A stretch of 64,000 nucleotides of DNA from Arabidopsis thaliana (taxonomy: Eukaryota; Streptophyta; Magnoliopsida; Brassicales; Brassicaceae): positions 9,673,001-9,737,000 of the forward strand of contig NC_003075.7 of the NCBI RefSeq assembly GCF_000001735.4. Direction: 5' to 3'. Shown one piece after another: positions 48,643 through 59,816 of the stretch; within the stretch, counting starts at the first letter, position 1, and each line of letters opens with the position of its first letter. The notes under the pieces were generated by a model. That model ran no database searches and was not told the origin of the DNA. It worked only from the letters and a program-made list of their open reading frames with translations. A program made the translations under genes and the position numbers.

Positions 48643-49706
48643 TTCGAAGAATGAAGAAGATTCAAATGTGTGCGTAAATGACTAAAACGCCCTTCATTAT
48701 CTTCACGGAGACGAACCCATGGCCTGGTACTATGACGAGAATGCCCTATGACTCAGAGATGGAAGATGACTAGATGTTTTGTTGCATGAGTTAAAGAAAA
48801 AAGTCATATGTAATCGAATATGTGTAATATTAATGGGTCTTTATTTCTCACTATCTTCGGTTTTTTATTTAGAAAGATTTGTATGACTTCTTATTTAATT
48901 AAATACCAGCCGGGTCATCTTTTTGAAATAATTTGTGATATTTGATTTTAAACTTATATGATGTTAGTATATGTTAAAATACTGGTTGAAATTGAGTACG
49001 AATTAGCCTAATATTGAGTAGCATACGTTTAAGCACTTCATTCTTACATCGTTTGAGATGCAATTTCAGATGTACACATTGGAACTCATTAATAGAGAGG
49101 TTTTGTCTTACAAGAATTTAACACTTGAGCATCCATTTTGGCACATTAGATTTAACAACAAAGTTTTAAAAATTAATTAGGTTGATACCAAATGTTAAAT
49201 TAGGCATTTATTTGTTTTCGTGTAAGGGTTTTAATTGAAACATAAGACAAATTTGTCTTTTGATATTTCAAGAATTTTTTTTTACTCTGCTGAAGCTAAG
49301 GTTAAGATATTGTGCTCTAGCAAAGTTAATCATGTGGAAGATGATGAAAGTTTTAGGGATCTCAAAGGCTATTTCGACTATATGAATGATTTCAAGTATC
49401 TGTTCACAATAAACATCCCAGCCACTGCTGCCAACATGAATCTGAGAAAGGTTAATAGCAAAAGAGAATACAAAAGGTGATATGGGTGTAGTAAATCCCA
49501 TATATAGCAAAAGAGGATACAAATGTGAGTGCACCTCTGTATTTCACATTTCAGTAAGGATTAAAGAGGACACAATTACAACGTATGCAAGAAATATGAA
49601 TAACCCTATTTGAACTAATAATCTTGGATTTTCTCTCATATTTGGGGACGTCACCGACCTGCAAGCAAAAACCCTTGCTGAGTCTAGTACAAGAAACCAT
49701 AGTTAT
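48643..49706. other. Spacer between PQT3 and the AIM24-like gene
   Basis: Tail-to-tail spacer. PQT3 3' UTR extends to about 48850. An 81-codon + frame at 49235-49480 (core SKVNHVEDDESFRDLKGYF) has more coding-like composition than its surroundings, but no start context, splice partners or family match, so it is not called as a gene. The right 120 bases or so should be the AIM24-like 3' UTR. Confidence 0.35.
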
Positions 49707-51443
49707 TTATACCAAGAGGAGATTGTCGATTCTTAACCTTGCAATTCGCTGCGAGAGTCGATGAAACGGTAAACTTTGGATGAACACGATGCCTGGTCCC
49801 GTTAGAGTTGCTGTTACTACATTATCACCCTTTTTTTGACAAAATGTAGATGATTTGTAAGTTTGACACAAAAGGACCAACCTTAATACATATTGTTTGT
49901 AATGGATAAGGAAGAAACATAACATACCCCGAAAACTGCCCGTCTTACAGGAGCAGCATTGTATTTGATTTGGAAATTGATCGACGGAGTGAGAGCGGCA
50001 ATGCAAGAAACGTCAATGGTGAGAACTTCTCCCACCTCCAGGTTTTTCTGTACAACTTTATGAAGCAAATGGAGTAGGATCAGTTTAAAAGGCCTAAACC
50101 TAAAGAGCAGTAAGTTGAGATAAACTTTAGTTGCATACCAGAGCCGCCAGCGATAATAAAAGCAAGACCCTGACCAGAAAGCCTTTGTCTCAGAACCCCC
50201 TACAACAACGACTCTCTGACTTCAAGCCAAACATATATAAAATTTTCACATAGTAGCATCTACAAGAAGTAACTAGGAAAGGTATAACTCTTAAGTTTTG
50301 AATGAACTGTGCCAAAAGCCAATGCAATGTATTGTTTTCCTTACCTCAGCCCCAGCTGCAGCAATGTTTCTTGCTCGATGTCTCTGATACACAGTGTTTA
50401 CGACCTTCACATCATGGACAGAACAGAGAAATGCATCTGGCTACACAACAACAAGAAAAAGTCACATCATTGAATGAGGAGGAAAAAGCTGAGAGCCAAG
50501 CAGCTAAAGATTGACGGCTCTACCTGGCATAAGATGTCCCCACCAAACATTGCCAAATCAAGCTTCACGGAAAGAAACAAGCCAAAGGTCACCAAAACAC
50601 ATAAGAACGAGATAAGGAGATATACTTATATCAAGCAAGATACTAAATACTACGGAAGGAAATCATGGCAAGTAAGAACCACTAACTGGGAGAATCCTTG
50701 CCAAAGAAGGTGCAGCGATACCAACAAATCCATCGTTTTGCCCAGTGTTACGAAGAACTATACTACTAACACTCTTTCCTAAAATCCATTGTACAACTCC
50801 AACTTCTTGTTCAGGGGTATAAGTATTATCCATCTCAATGGACCCAGACATGTAGCACATTGAACCTAAAGAACCATATATAATCAGTTAACATATACAA
50901 TCCAACCCAACAGATCTTACAAAACTTAATGAGGAATCATAATATGGAAATTACCAGGCTTAGCAATGACCTTCTCTTGTGGTTTTAACATTATCTGTCA
51001 AAAAAACAATCAAATGCTTGAGTATATATGTCAATCACATAAACACAAAATGCCCAGACTACAAAATAAAATGTCGACCTACCTGAACAACCTGTGCTTC
51101 ACCACCCAAAATTTGGAAAGGTGTGATCGTATCTTCTTGACTCTGCATCATATAACCACTTGTGAGATTCATACTCCCACAGACACATTCAAGAGATCAA
51201 TTTCTCACCCAGGAAATAGCTTATTAGCATTATCACTGAATTAGATGTAAGTACACATCACATTACTCAACACCTACATGAGAAAGGATCCTAAAATACT
51301 CGCGAAGAAGTATATTCGAACACTAGCCTTCTCGATAGTGACAGACAAGAATACGAATCTAAGAGGCGAGAAGAGAACGAAGATAGAAGACAAACCTGAT
51401 AGACATAAGGCTGAAATGGAGTAGAGAAAAACGGAGCAGCCAT
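49707..51443 (-). CDS. AIM24-like (TRAP-like fold, DUF124) protein
   Basis: Nine coding exons on the minus strand: 51443-51396, 51142-51083, 50994-50955, 50865-50687, 50562-50524, 50440-50345, 50199-50139, 50055-49928, 49829-49707; 257 aa. The protein is almost one continuous AIM24 domain: FQILGGEAQVVQ, MLKPQEKVIAKPGSMCYMSG, GFVGIAAP, GDILCQPDAFLCS, LAFIIAGGSV, LEVGEVLTIDVSC, then LTGPGIVFIQSLPF. These are the glycine turns and beta strands of the tryptophan-RNA-binding-attenuator-like fold. Yeast AIM24 is a mitochondrial inner-membrane protein needed for MICOS organisation; plant members are uncharacterised and no presequence is evident here. Two acceptors (GTGAAG, CATAAAG) are weak, but frame and domain continuity support them. 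A longer isoform using other exons is possible. Confidence 0.85.
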
Positions 51444-52200
51444 GGCGGTGAAAACCGCAGAAAGATCTTCCAAACAAAAACCTCCGAATCCAAATTTCCA
51501 CAGAACCAATTGGATTAGAAAACCTTTCACGTCGATGCGAGACGATCAGATCGCAGATCCAAATAACACACTCGAAACACTCTGAGCTCTCTCAAAACTC
51601 CGGTCGAAATGTTCGCGGTGGATGTCACCGACGGGAACCCAACAAAACGACAGATTAAATTCGCTTAAATCGGCCTGAAGCTGCACGTGGAATCTGTTTA
51701 CGTGGAGAGATCTCATTGGTCACAAAATACACATCGACGTAAAATTTCATTTCCGGTTTAATATAATTACATTTCTTCTCAACCAACCCTCTTTCACTAG
51801 ATTTATTTGGTACAAAATTTCTTATTCAATAGCCGGTTTAAAGACATTGGTACAACAATTACAAATCTTGTCGACCACTAGAGACATCTACAGAACTCAC
51901 AAAACCTTTACTAAGCAACCATCCCACGCAACCTTTACTCTTCCATTGTTGTGTGTGAATAATCAGAAAGGAACCAAGTAGCTTCATCTATTAATAAGAA
52001 ACTTAGATAGTTTCCCAAATAACTTAACAACACAAAACAATTTAAGAGCCTGTTTTCATCACCAATAACTTCAAGTGGAGACAGATGACAGATCTATCAT
52101 CTATCTCTATCCATCTCTATACAAAGACCGGCAAAACTTAATAAAATCACTACACATTGGCTCATCCACCAGATGAATCCAATAGAAATGCAGTCTGAGT
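51444..52200. other. Spacer between the AIM24-like gene and the O-fucosyltransferase gene
   Basis: The first 170 bases or so are the AIM24-like leader and promoter. The rest is the 3' UTR of the minus-strand fucosyltransferase gene (probably to about 51850) and AT-rich spacer. No coding frame. Confidence 0.4.
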
Positions 52201-53801
52201 TCAACTACTACTACACGCATTGTATTTCCTCATCATCTCTACACTATCAGCTATTGTAGACCCTGGAGTACCAACAAAACCCAGTGAAGCACAGCTACAA
52301 ACAGCTTCCTCTATGTAAAGCTGCACATTGGATCCTCCATGAGGGTAACAATGGGTCTGCATCTTTTTTATACTATCAAGACTCATCGGAATAGACCCAA
52401 ATTTCTGGCCGTGACTCGCTGAATCAAGTTCATGCTCTGTTCGCGCTAAGAATTCATCTTGTTCCCCTATAAAGTGGAGCTTGAAATTTGTAGAGTTCTT
52501 AGACAAATCACCCAAGTAAGTTCCGGTCCAGTTAAATTCAGGAAGGTCTGTCATTACAAACACATTAATTAGACCAGGATTCTTAACGCTCAAAGCTTCC
52601 AACTTCTGATATAAACCCGTAAAAGTGCTCTCCCGATGATTCTTGAACTGGCCATCTAGTAATCTAAGTTGTGCACAAAGAAACGGCGCCTTTATGGTTT
52701 CTGAAGCAAATTTCTTTCCCGCGATCATTATCTCTCGAACAAAAGGAAGGAAATCGACCTTCTCAACCAAAGATTTTATCTTTGGAGATTTATGGATATC
52801 GATATACAGCTCTGAGCCTTTGTATGGAGCTGTGAAGAGGCTCCCAAATGCTAGAATAGCTGCAGACTCAGCTTCTGTACCATGTCCAAGAGTCTTATAC
52901 ACATCTCTTCGCCTTCTCACGTTGGACAATTTCTTTTTCTTCTTGAGCTTCTCATCAGGCTGGAACGAATCTAATCTCCCATCAGCTTCTCCATTTTTAT
53001 AAGTCCAAACAGTGGTTCTACAATCTTCATCCACAGCATACAAACATTTATCTACATTACCACGAACTCCAGATAACAAATAGCCACACTGTTTCAGTGA
53101 CTCATAAGCCTGAGACTGTTCAGCTAAATCATCAGTGCATAGAGTCTCCAAGTCAACACCACACTGTAGTGATGCAAAGTACCTAAAATCAATGACTCGA
53201 ACAGCCGAAGAAGATACCAGCGACGAAATGTCTACAATATCAGCCATCGAAACGTACCTATAAACACCAACATTTGTCACCCACATTGATCAAATTACTA
53301 AAACTCATTACGAAAAAAAAAAGAGATTTTGTACCTGTCAGTCTTAAGAAGCTCAATTGAATGATTCCAAACTGAGATTCGTATCTCGCTGGGACTCAAA
53401 ACCCTAAATTTAGGACAACTACCGAGAGCAACGGCGTGATGATCCAGAATCGGAGGAATAATTAGGGTCCGATTAAGAATTCCCGCCATAAGAAGCGCAT
53501 TCTTAAATTCCGATAGCTGATTACTGAATCCACTGTGAGGAGCGTACCAGAGAAACTTCTGACCTAGAAGAGTTCGGGTTAGTATCTCGGATCTGCACTG
53601 AGGGAATTGAACGGATCCAGAAAATGCAGAGATTGAGAACAAGGACTTGGGCATCTCGGAGTAAGTGATGAAGAAGACGACGATGAAGAACACAACAAGT
53701 ATAGAAACGGAGCAAAGAAATATCGCAGATTTGTCGGTTTGCTTCTTCCTGTTTGGCCATGGACGTGGGCTTGGTCTACTGGGATTGAAGAAGTTGTTCA
53801 T
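52201..53801 (-). CDS. O-fucosyltransferase family protein (type II membrane)
   Basis: Putative GDP-fucose protein O-fucosyltransferase (GT65/GT106-like), expected in the Golgi. Two coding exons on the minus strand, 53801-53335 and 53257-52201, join with a split Arg codon to give 507 aa. A short cytosolic tail rich in Pro/Arg/Lys precedes a single signal-anchor helix at about 26-46. The catalytic domain opens with FLWYAPHSGFSNQLSEFKNAL (family HxGxxNQ-type motif), followed by RTLIIPPI. Further on are the peptide-O-fucosyltransferase-like segments AQLRLLDGQFK and VFVMTDLPEFNW, and a C-terminal GFVGTPGSTIADSVEMMR, which corresponds to the conserved GT-B donor-site region. Target proteins or glycans are unknown. 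Its promoter side has two TGGGCC elements. Confidence 0.9.
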
Positions 53802-54847
53802 GTTTTTTGCTCTGAGGTTTTAGTCGCCATCATTGCGTTGCGTCTAGTTTTGCTCATGTGTAGAAGATGCCAAAACGGTGAGTGTCACTGTTTTGGGCCT
53901 AACTAATATTCTCTGATGGGCCTTAACTAAAATAATACGAACTTAAACATAGTTAATTTTAGAAATCTTTTTGTAACATAATCTATACGAAGCTATTTGC
54001 GCGTCCACATAACATTTTAAACAAGCAATGGAGATTAGATATCTTGCTAATTAATATTTATGAACTTATTTTTATTTTTATTCTTTTTAAATTTTTGTAA
54101 AATAAAATAAAAAATATATGAAAATAAAAGAATATTTAAAAATATAAAAAATTTCTAAATATTTTGTCACCAAAATAATATTAAAAATATCAAAATGTAA
54201 ATTTCTATTTTATTAAATTTATACACAAAAATAAATTTAGGTCTTTGGACCTAACTAATAATATTCTTTGATGGCCTAGAGAAATCGAATTCACTAGATG
54301 ATCTAATATTTGTTGATTTTTAGTCCAAAATCGAATTCACTAGAGAAATTAACCTATTTAGCACTTACATGAATATATTGATCATCATTGATAGACTTAA
54401 GCAGTTGTAGTCTTTTAAGCTTTTTACGGGTTCTTTTTTTTCTCTTCTTTTCTTTAAGATCTCTTTATTTATATGTCTAAATCTAAACGTAATTTTCTGG
54501 ATTTATTGTTAACATATATTAATCCCCATATCAGAAGGATGATAATTGATGTTGATATATCAGGATATAAAATAATTAACTAATGATTTATTTTAGCCAA
54601 CAAAATATAACATACTTTTAACAAATCGTGATCGAATAACAATAAATTCTAAATAACACTTTAAAACACTAAAAGTCTTTTGAAATCATAAACCAATAAC
54701 ACCCCATGAATAAAAACATAATTAGAAACTTACGCATGCATCAGCTTCCGTAAATCTCCTACATCTCTCTCTCTCCTCTCTGCTTTTTACCTTCTAGGGT
54801 TTTTGATCATCTCTCAGGTGAATACGTTTTGGTATAATCTCATACCA
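53802..54847. other. Divergent spacer between the O-fucosyltransferase and DUF1639 genes
   Basis: Site II elements TGGGCC at 53894-53899 and 53917-53922 sit about 100 bases upstream of the fucosyltransferase start. The rest (53950-54700) is strongly AT-rich with A/T runs and no coding frame. A CT-rich leader (ctctctctctcctctctg at about 54764-54781) precedes the DUF1639 gene. Confidence 0.5.
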
Positions 54848-55823
54848 ATGTCTGCGAATTCCAAGTCGGAGAGGTCTGCTTCTCAATCGGCGGAGACGGT
54901 GGCTGTTTCTAACCGTGTCGTGGCGTCACGGTCAAGTCGTCAGCCGCGTCTCTCTTTCTCCTCCTTTGCTCCCTCATCAGAGCACGATAACCTGAAGAAG
55001 CTGAAATCCGATGAGATTTCTCCCGCGAGAGAGGAAGTGCCGGTGTCGGTGAAGGAGAGAGAAGAAACGGAGGAGGAGGAAGCGAAGAGGACGTGGAATC
55101 TTCGTCCGAGGAAGGCTTATGGTGGTTCGAAGAAAGGAAACGGCGTGTTCACGGCGGAGGTTTGCGGTGGCGGCGGAGGAGGAGGTTCGGAGGTGAAGAA
55201 TCAGAAATCAGGCGCAGGAATTGAGCCGAAATCGAACAGGCAGAGAGGAATCCCGGCGGAATCACCCGGATTAGGCGGTGGTGAGGTTGCAAACGAGAAT
55301 CATAGGCTTTGGGTTGCTCTAGCTCGAGACGAGATCGAAGAAGATTTGTTCAGCATGAGTGGGAACAGGTCATCTCGCCGGCCAAGGAAGAGGGCAAAAG
55401 CTATGCAGAAACATCTCGATGTAAGTCACCAGGTGTTCGACGAATTGCCTCACAGAGAATTCAAAACAATGACTACGTTTTTTTAGTGTCTCCATTTTCT
55501 TAGGCAATTCAATGTCTGCCATTGTAGGTCATTTTCCCTGGATTGGGTCTCGTTGGGATGAATGCTGATTGCTTCAGAGTAGCCACTTCTCCGGCTAAGG
55601 TTAGCTTTGATCAGTCCACTTACTTGCTCGATGAAAGCTTGGATCAACCTGCCCTTTAGCTACATTGATCTGTAGATAGTATGAAATGGATGAAAGTCTA
55701 GACCTTTAGGTGCTATTACAGATTTTATGAAGTTTCATTCTATGTTAGCTTTACGTAACCTAATGGTACTGCTGCTTTAATGATACAAAACCCGTAACAG
55801 CGATTGTATTCCATTTGCAGTGA
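54848..55823 (+). CDS. DUF1639 (chromogranin-like) protein
   Basis: Coding exons 54848-55420 and 55528-55599 plus the stop codon TGA at 55821-55823, the first three bases of exon 3; 215 aa. The N-terminal 170 residues are Ser/Arg/Glu-rich and low complexity, including EEEE runs and a GGGGGGG tract. The conserved DUF1639 signature is split by the first intron: RPRKRAKAMQKHLD on exon 1 and VIFPGLGLVGMNADCF on exon 2. The basic cluster could serve as a nuclear localisation signal. Function is unknown. The ATG at 54848 was chosen over earlier non-ATG codons because it begins MSANSKSERS. Downstream sequence to about 56100 contains further splice-like sites (GGAAAAAG/GTGAAG; TTGCAG/GGTAG), so the 3' UTR appears spliced. 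Confidence 0.82.
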
Positions 55824-58800
55824 TGATCGATGCAAAGGAGTCTTTTGGTGAAGGAAAAAGGTGAAGTCATCTCCCTAATTGAAACTTATCATTTTCATGG
55901 ATATATGGTAACGTTGTTATGATATTACATTGCTTGATCTTGTTGAGGTTTGTGCTTAAGTAGTTGGATTTTGTTTCTGCTTTGTTGCAGGGTAGATAGG
56001 TATGCTGGTGATCGAGAATCCAGATACATCACAGTAGAAGCTAGGAAGAAGATATCTCAAGAGACATGTTCTTGTCTCATATCAAACTTAGTAGTAACTA
56101 AACTATAAGTAAATATCGGTAAGGTCATATAATTATAGATATATATAAAGAGAGAGAGCGAGAGGGGTTTGTTTTTGAGTTAGTAATTAAGATGCGTCTA
56201 AGTTTAATGGCAGAGGAAAACAACATAATCTATGTTTAAAAAGGGTTTTTTGAAACCATTTATAACTCTTATTAGCACAGACAATGATTTATTAAACCAT
56301 ATATAACTCTTATTAACACACATAGTTAGAAAGTGTATTAAGATCCATATAAGTTTTTTTAAGTACAATAAGGTTTCTAAGAGAATAAAAGCAAATTAAA
56401 AACCTGCAGATAACTTTGAGAAGACGGCTAAAAATAGTTACAGTTCTGCATTAATGTTTCTAATTATTCCAAAAATGTGAAACTAAGAGTGTAGTTTTTG
56501 CTTTTACGCTGGTTTATTAATCACACAGTTGTTTCCTCTGTATGACTGTATTTTTTAAAAAATCTGCATACCCACTTAACAACAACCTGCATAAAGAAAA
56601 TGGCTCACAGTTCATATTCATGTGATTGCATCTTAAGGCTTGAAGTCCTAATGTGAGAATGGAGTACCTAAACCACAATAAGCTAAATGGGCTAATATTC
56701 ATGATTTCAAATCCAAAAGGCCCTAGAATACCACCAGTTACGACTTCTCTTTCTTTTTTAGGAAAATGTGATTTCTTGTAAATTTTAGTATTTAATTTGC
56801 AAGAGCATGCTTACTTTGAAGAAGGTTTGTTCCATTAATTATGAACTCTTCTCATTATTACTATAATGGGAATGATTATATAGGGGTTAGAGCATATAAT
56901 TGGTTATCTTAGGCCTTTTGTGTTTCATTTTCATCACATGATGATTCTAGTCCACAATCATTTGACTCTCGCCATTTATGCTCTTCTACAGCGAAGCCAA
57001 ATGGTCAGTTTGTCGGTTTTAATTGTTTCTTTTTAAGAAAATTAAAAAATTAGTTCCGACTCAAAAACTTAATCATTATTACATGTAGTTCTTTGCCGAA
57101 TAATCAATGAAGAGTATCATTCTCAGTGGGCTCCTCTTGTTTCCAAAAAGCCAATTCATTCGAGAACAACTTTCACCGATTACATCACACACAGCCACAA
57201 AAGTATCATATACAGTTTCAATCTTTTAATTTAAAAGAGAAAAAGTGATATCAAATTTTAAACGTAATTGAATCCAAACCAAGAACAAAACCGAAGATGA
57301 TCGCATGTCCATTTATTTTTTTATCATATTATGTAGCTTGTCTTTTACTTAGAGATTAATTGTTGTGATAGAAGTTAATGATTATGTGGAGTAAATTAAG
57401 TACTTTTCTAAACATAACATTAGGAATGTAAGATAATGCAATGACGATGATGATGATACTAATAAATTAAATGATGTGATTGGTAATATATCATGTGCCA
57501 TTAATTGCTTTATCGACGTCATACACAGTCCTCGTTGTACTTGAGATATGTATTCTTTCAACGACCAACCACACACAATGGCACAAAAAAACGATTCCTT
57601 ACTCTGTCACGCAGTGGAAAATTAGGGGCTAAACCTAAATTCCATGAGTGCCCTCCATTTCTACTAAAATATCCAAATTATTTTCGACCAATCAAACCAT
57701 AATATAATTTCACGTCTACCAGAACTAGGACCTGATAGAGAATTGTGTAATCGACGATGGTTTTTTTAATCATCAGTTAACTAGAGGAAGAACATATATA
57801 TTAACAACACATAAATAGTGACAATCTACAAAAGTCAATAATAATTACAAAAATGTAGAATTTTTTTGTTACTACTAATTAGAACCATAAATTCATGGGT
57901 TTAGTTCTATTTTATTTTACTTTTAGGATGGTTCATTTTAATTTGGTGGCCATTTTAAAATCATGTATATAATTTCTCCATAAAATGGTACATCAGAATC
58001 CATAAGATAAACTATTAGAGTTCATTTTTACCTCATTTTTACCCAGTAATTATTTTAAAGCAATCGTTAGATGGGAGTATTATTTAAAGGTAGTTTTTTT
58101 TATTTATTTATTTAAAGGTAGTTAAATGAGTCCGTATGTATATATTAGTGCACGTGTCATTACAACCGAAAAATATCCCAAACGATTTTTGGTTAACCGA
58201 TGAATCCACATGACCACCACAGCTCACCGCCATTAGAAGAATTAAAATATGTAACTAGGAAACCATATGTTTTCGGAGAACATGTTTCAAAACTATTCCA
58301 CTTTTATGATCAAGCCAATTTTCAAATCTTATAGATCCAAAACGAACGAAATTGAGGGAAATATTAGTTGGTTTCATTATTCAAGATTTCTGAATGGACA
58401 TATTAGTAATATTAGTGGCTTATCAACCTGTCCAAGGGGCTGAACCTGAAGCCAATTAGTAAAAAGAACTAAATTATAGCATCTGAAACTGATAAGCCAT
58501 CTTTGAAAATCCCAAAGAGAGGAAGCCACATTCTTCTAATGAGAGAGTTGGCTACTTCTTCCTATTTTACTCAACCAAATAAAATTATAGAAGTTTGACC
58601 ATTGACTGAGGACAACCAAGAGAACATAGGAATATTTTGACCAAGAATGCACGTGTGGGTGGACAAGAGCACACGTGTGCTTCGCTGTCATGGGTGGTGT
58701 GGTTCTCTTAGGAATGTGTGCGCCACGTCGGTTCCACATGGGAGGATATATCGCACGAGCCAACTTGGTCCTTTCTTCTTCTTTTTTTTTTTTTTAATTA

Positions 58801-59609
58801 CAAGCATTCCTTGAAGCTTCATTTTGTACACCAACTATTTCTTTATTTAAAAACATAGATTCCCAAAACCATTTCTGAATAATCATGATGCTAGAATCTC
58901 AATAATTATGCATATGCATGTAGCAGTAATATTCATACCATTTGATGCGTTAAAATCATGTTTAATAATCAAGAATCAAACATTTTAACTATACTATATG
59001 AAACGTCAAATTCAAATTACATATCATTCGTTTTATTGCTAGGCCTCTTTCTTATTCATTATGTCGATGTCAATGAGTATTTTCTTTGAAGTGTTTAAAC
59101 ATTCGCATTATTACATGTACTAGAGAATATATAATATTCGACTATAATGGGGAAGTTAGGTCCAAACATATAAAGTTCCCCAATGATGACATTAACCTAC
59201 AGCCAATTTCTGTAGAGAATAATTAAGCTACGCATCAAATATGATTATGTAAATTGATAATTATTAGTCCTACTATAAAAGCAAACCATATATATACGCC
59301 TCAAATGATTACAACATTAGAAAATACGATTTGTATTATTAAAGTTTTTATACGTGGATCTTAATTTACTTTATACGTAATTACGTATATTGAATGAGAC
59401 TACATGTGTTCAAAAAAATTCATAATCGAAGTGTAGACAAGACCTAAAGGCTAAAGTATTATGCACAAGGACCTATAATGTCAATTAGTTATAAACATCC
59501 ATGATTTTCTTTTTTTTCTACCAAGTAGTGCTTGATCTTTTTAAAAGAGTGATTAGACGTCATTTCTTAGCTTCAAATTACATTGTTTAAAGGGGGTTAA
59601 TAGGAACCA
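55824..59609. other. 3.8-kb spacer without a supported gene
   Basis: The first 300 bases or so are the spliced 3' UTR of the DUF1639 gene. A 41-bp-period partial duplication lies at 56253-56320. The remainder is AT-rich with short unsupported frames (such as 56517-56702, 57382-57702 and 58536-58763). No RNA gene, terminal inverted repeats or coding remnants were recognised. The spacing from the gene to the retroelement is unusually long for this window. Confidence 0.4.
56253..56320. repeat. Short tandem duplication
   Basis: AAACCAT(T/A)TATAACTCTTATTA(G/A)CACA starts at 56253 and again at 56294, a period of 41 bp with few differences. Non-coding, probably replication slippage. Confidence 0.75.
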
Positions 59610-59809
59610 TGCTCGAGAGAAAATTGGTAAAAGCTCAATTTCTCATTAATAATCTTGAAAGTTTGTTACAATGTTGTATAGACAACAAACCAACTAAACC
59701 AATAATAAACCAGAGATTCACCTTAATTAGATGAATAAACCGGGATTATACCGAGCCCTTAATCACTGCTATTATATACAAGTATAGACTAAGTATATAC
59801 AAGCTAATA
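59610..59809 (-). repeat. Putative 3' LTR of the copia element
   Basis: Begins immediately after the polypurine tract. Contains TATATA-type promoter sequence, a TTATTAATGAGAAA segment and an A/T-rich 3' portion, ending in GAGCA. The boundary is inferred from polypurine-tract position and a CA end only; no second copy is available to compare. Confidence 0.5.
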
Positions 59810-59816
59810 CCCCCCC

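Noticed and set aside
52643..53002. 119-codon + frame
   Set aside because: Antisense to the O-fucosyltransferase exon 2.
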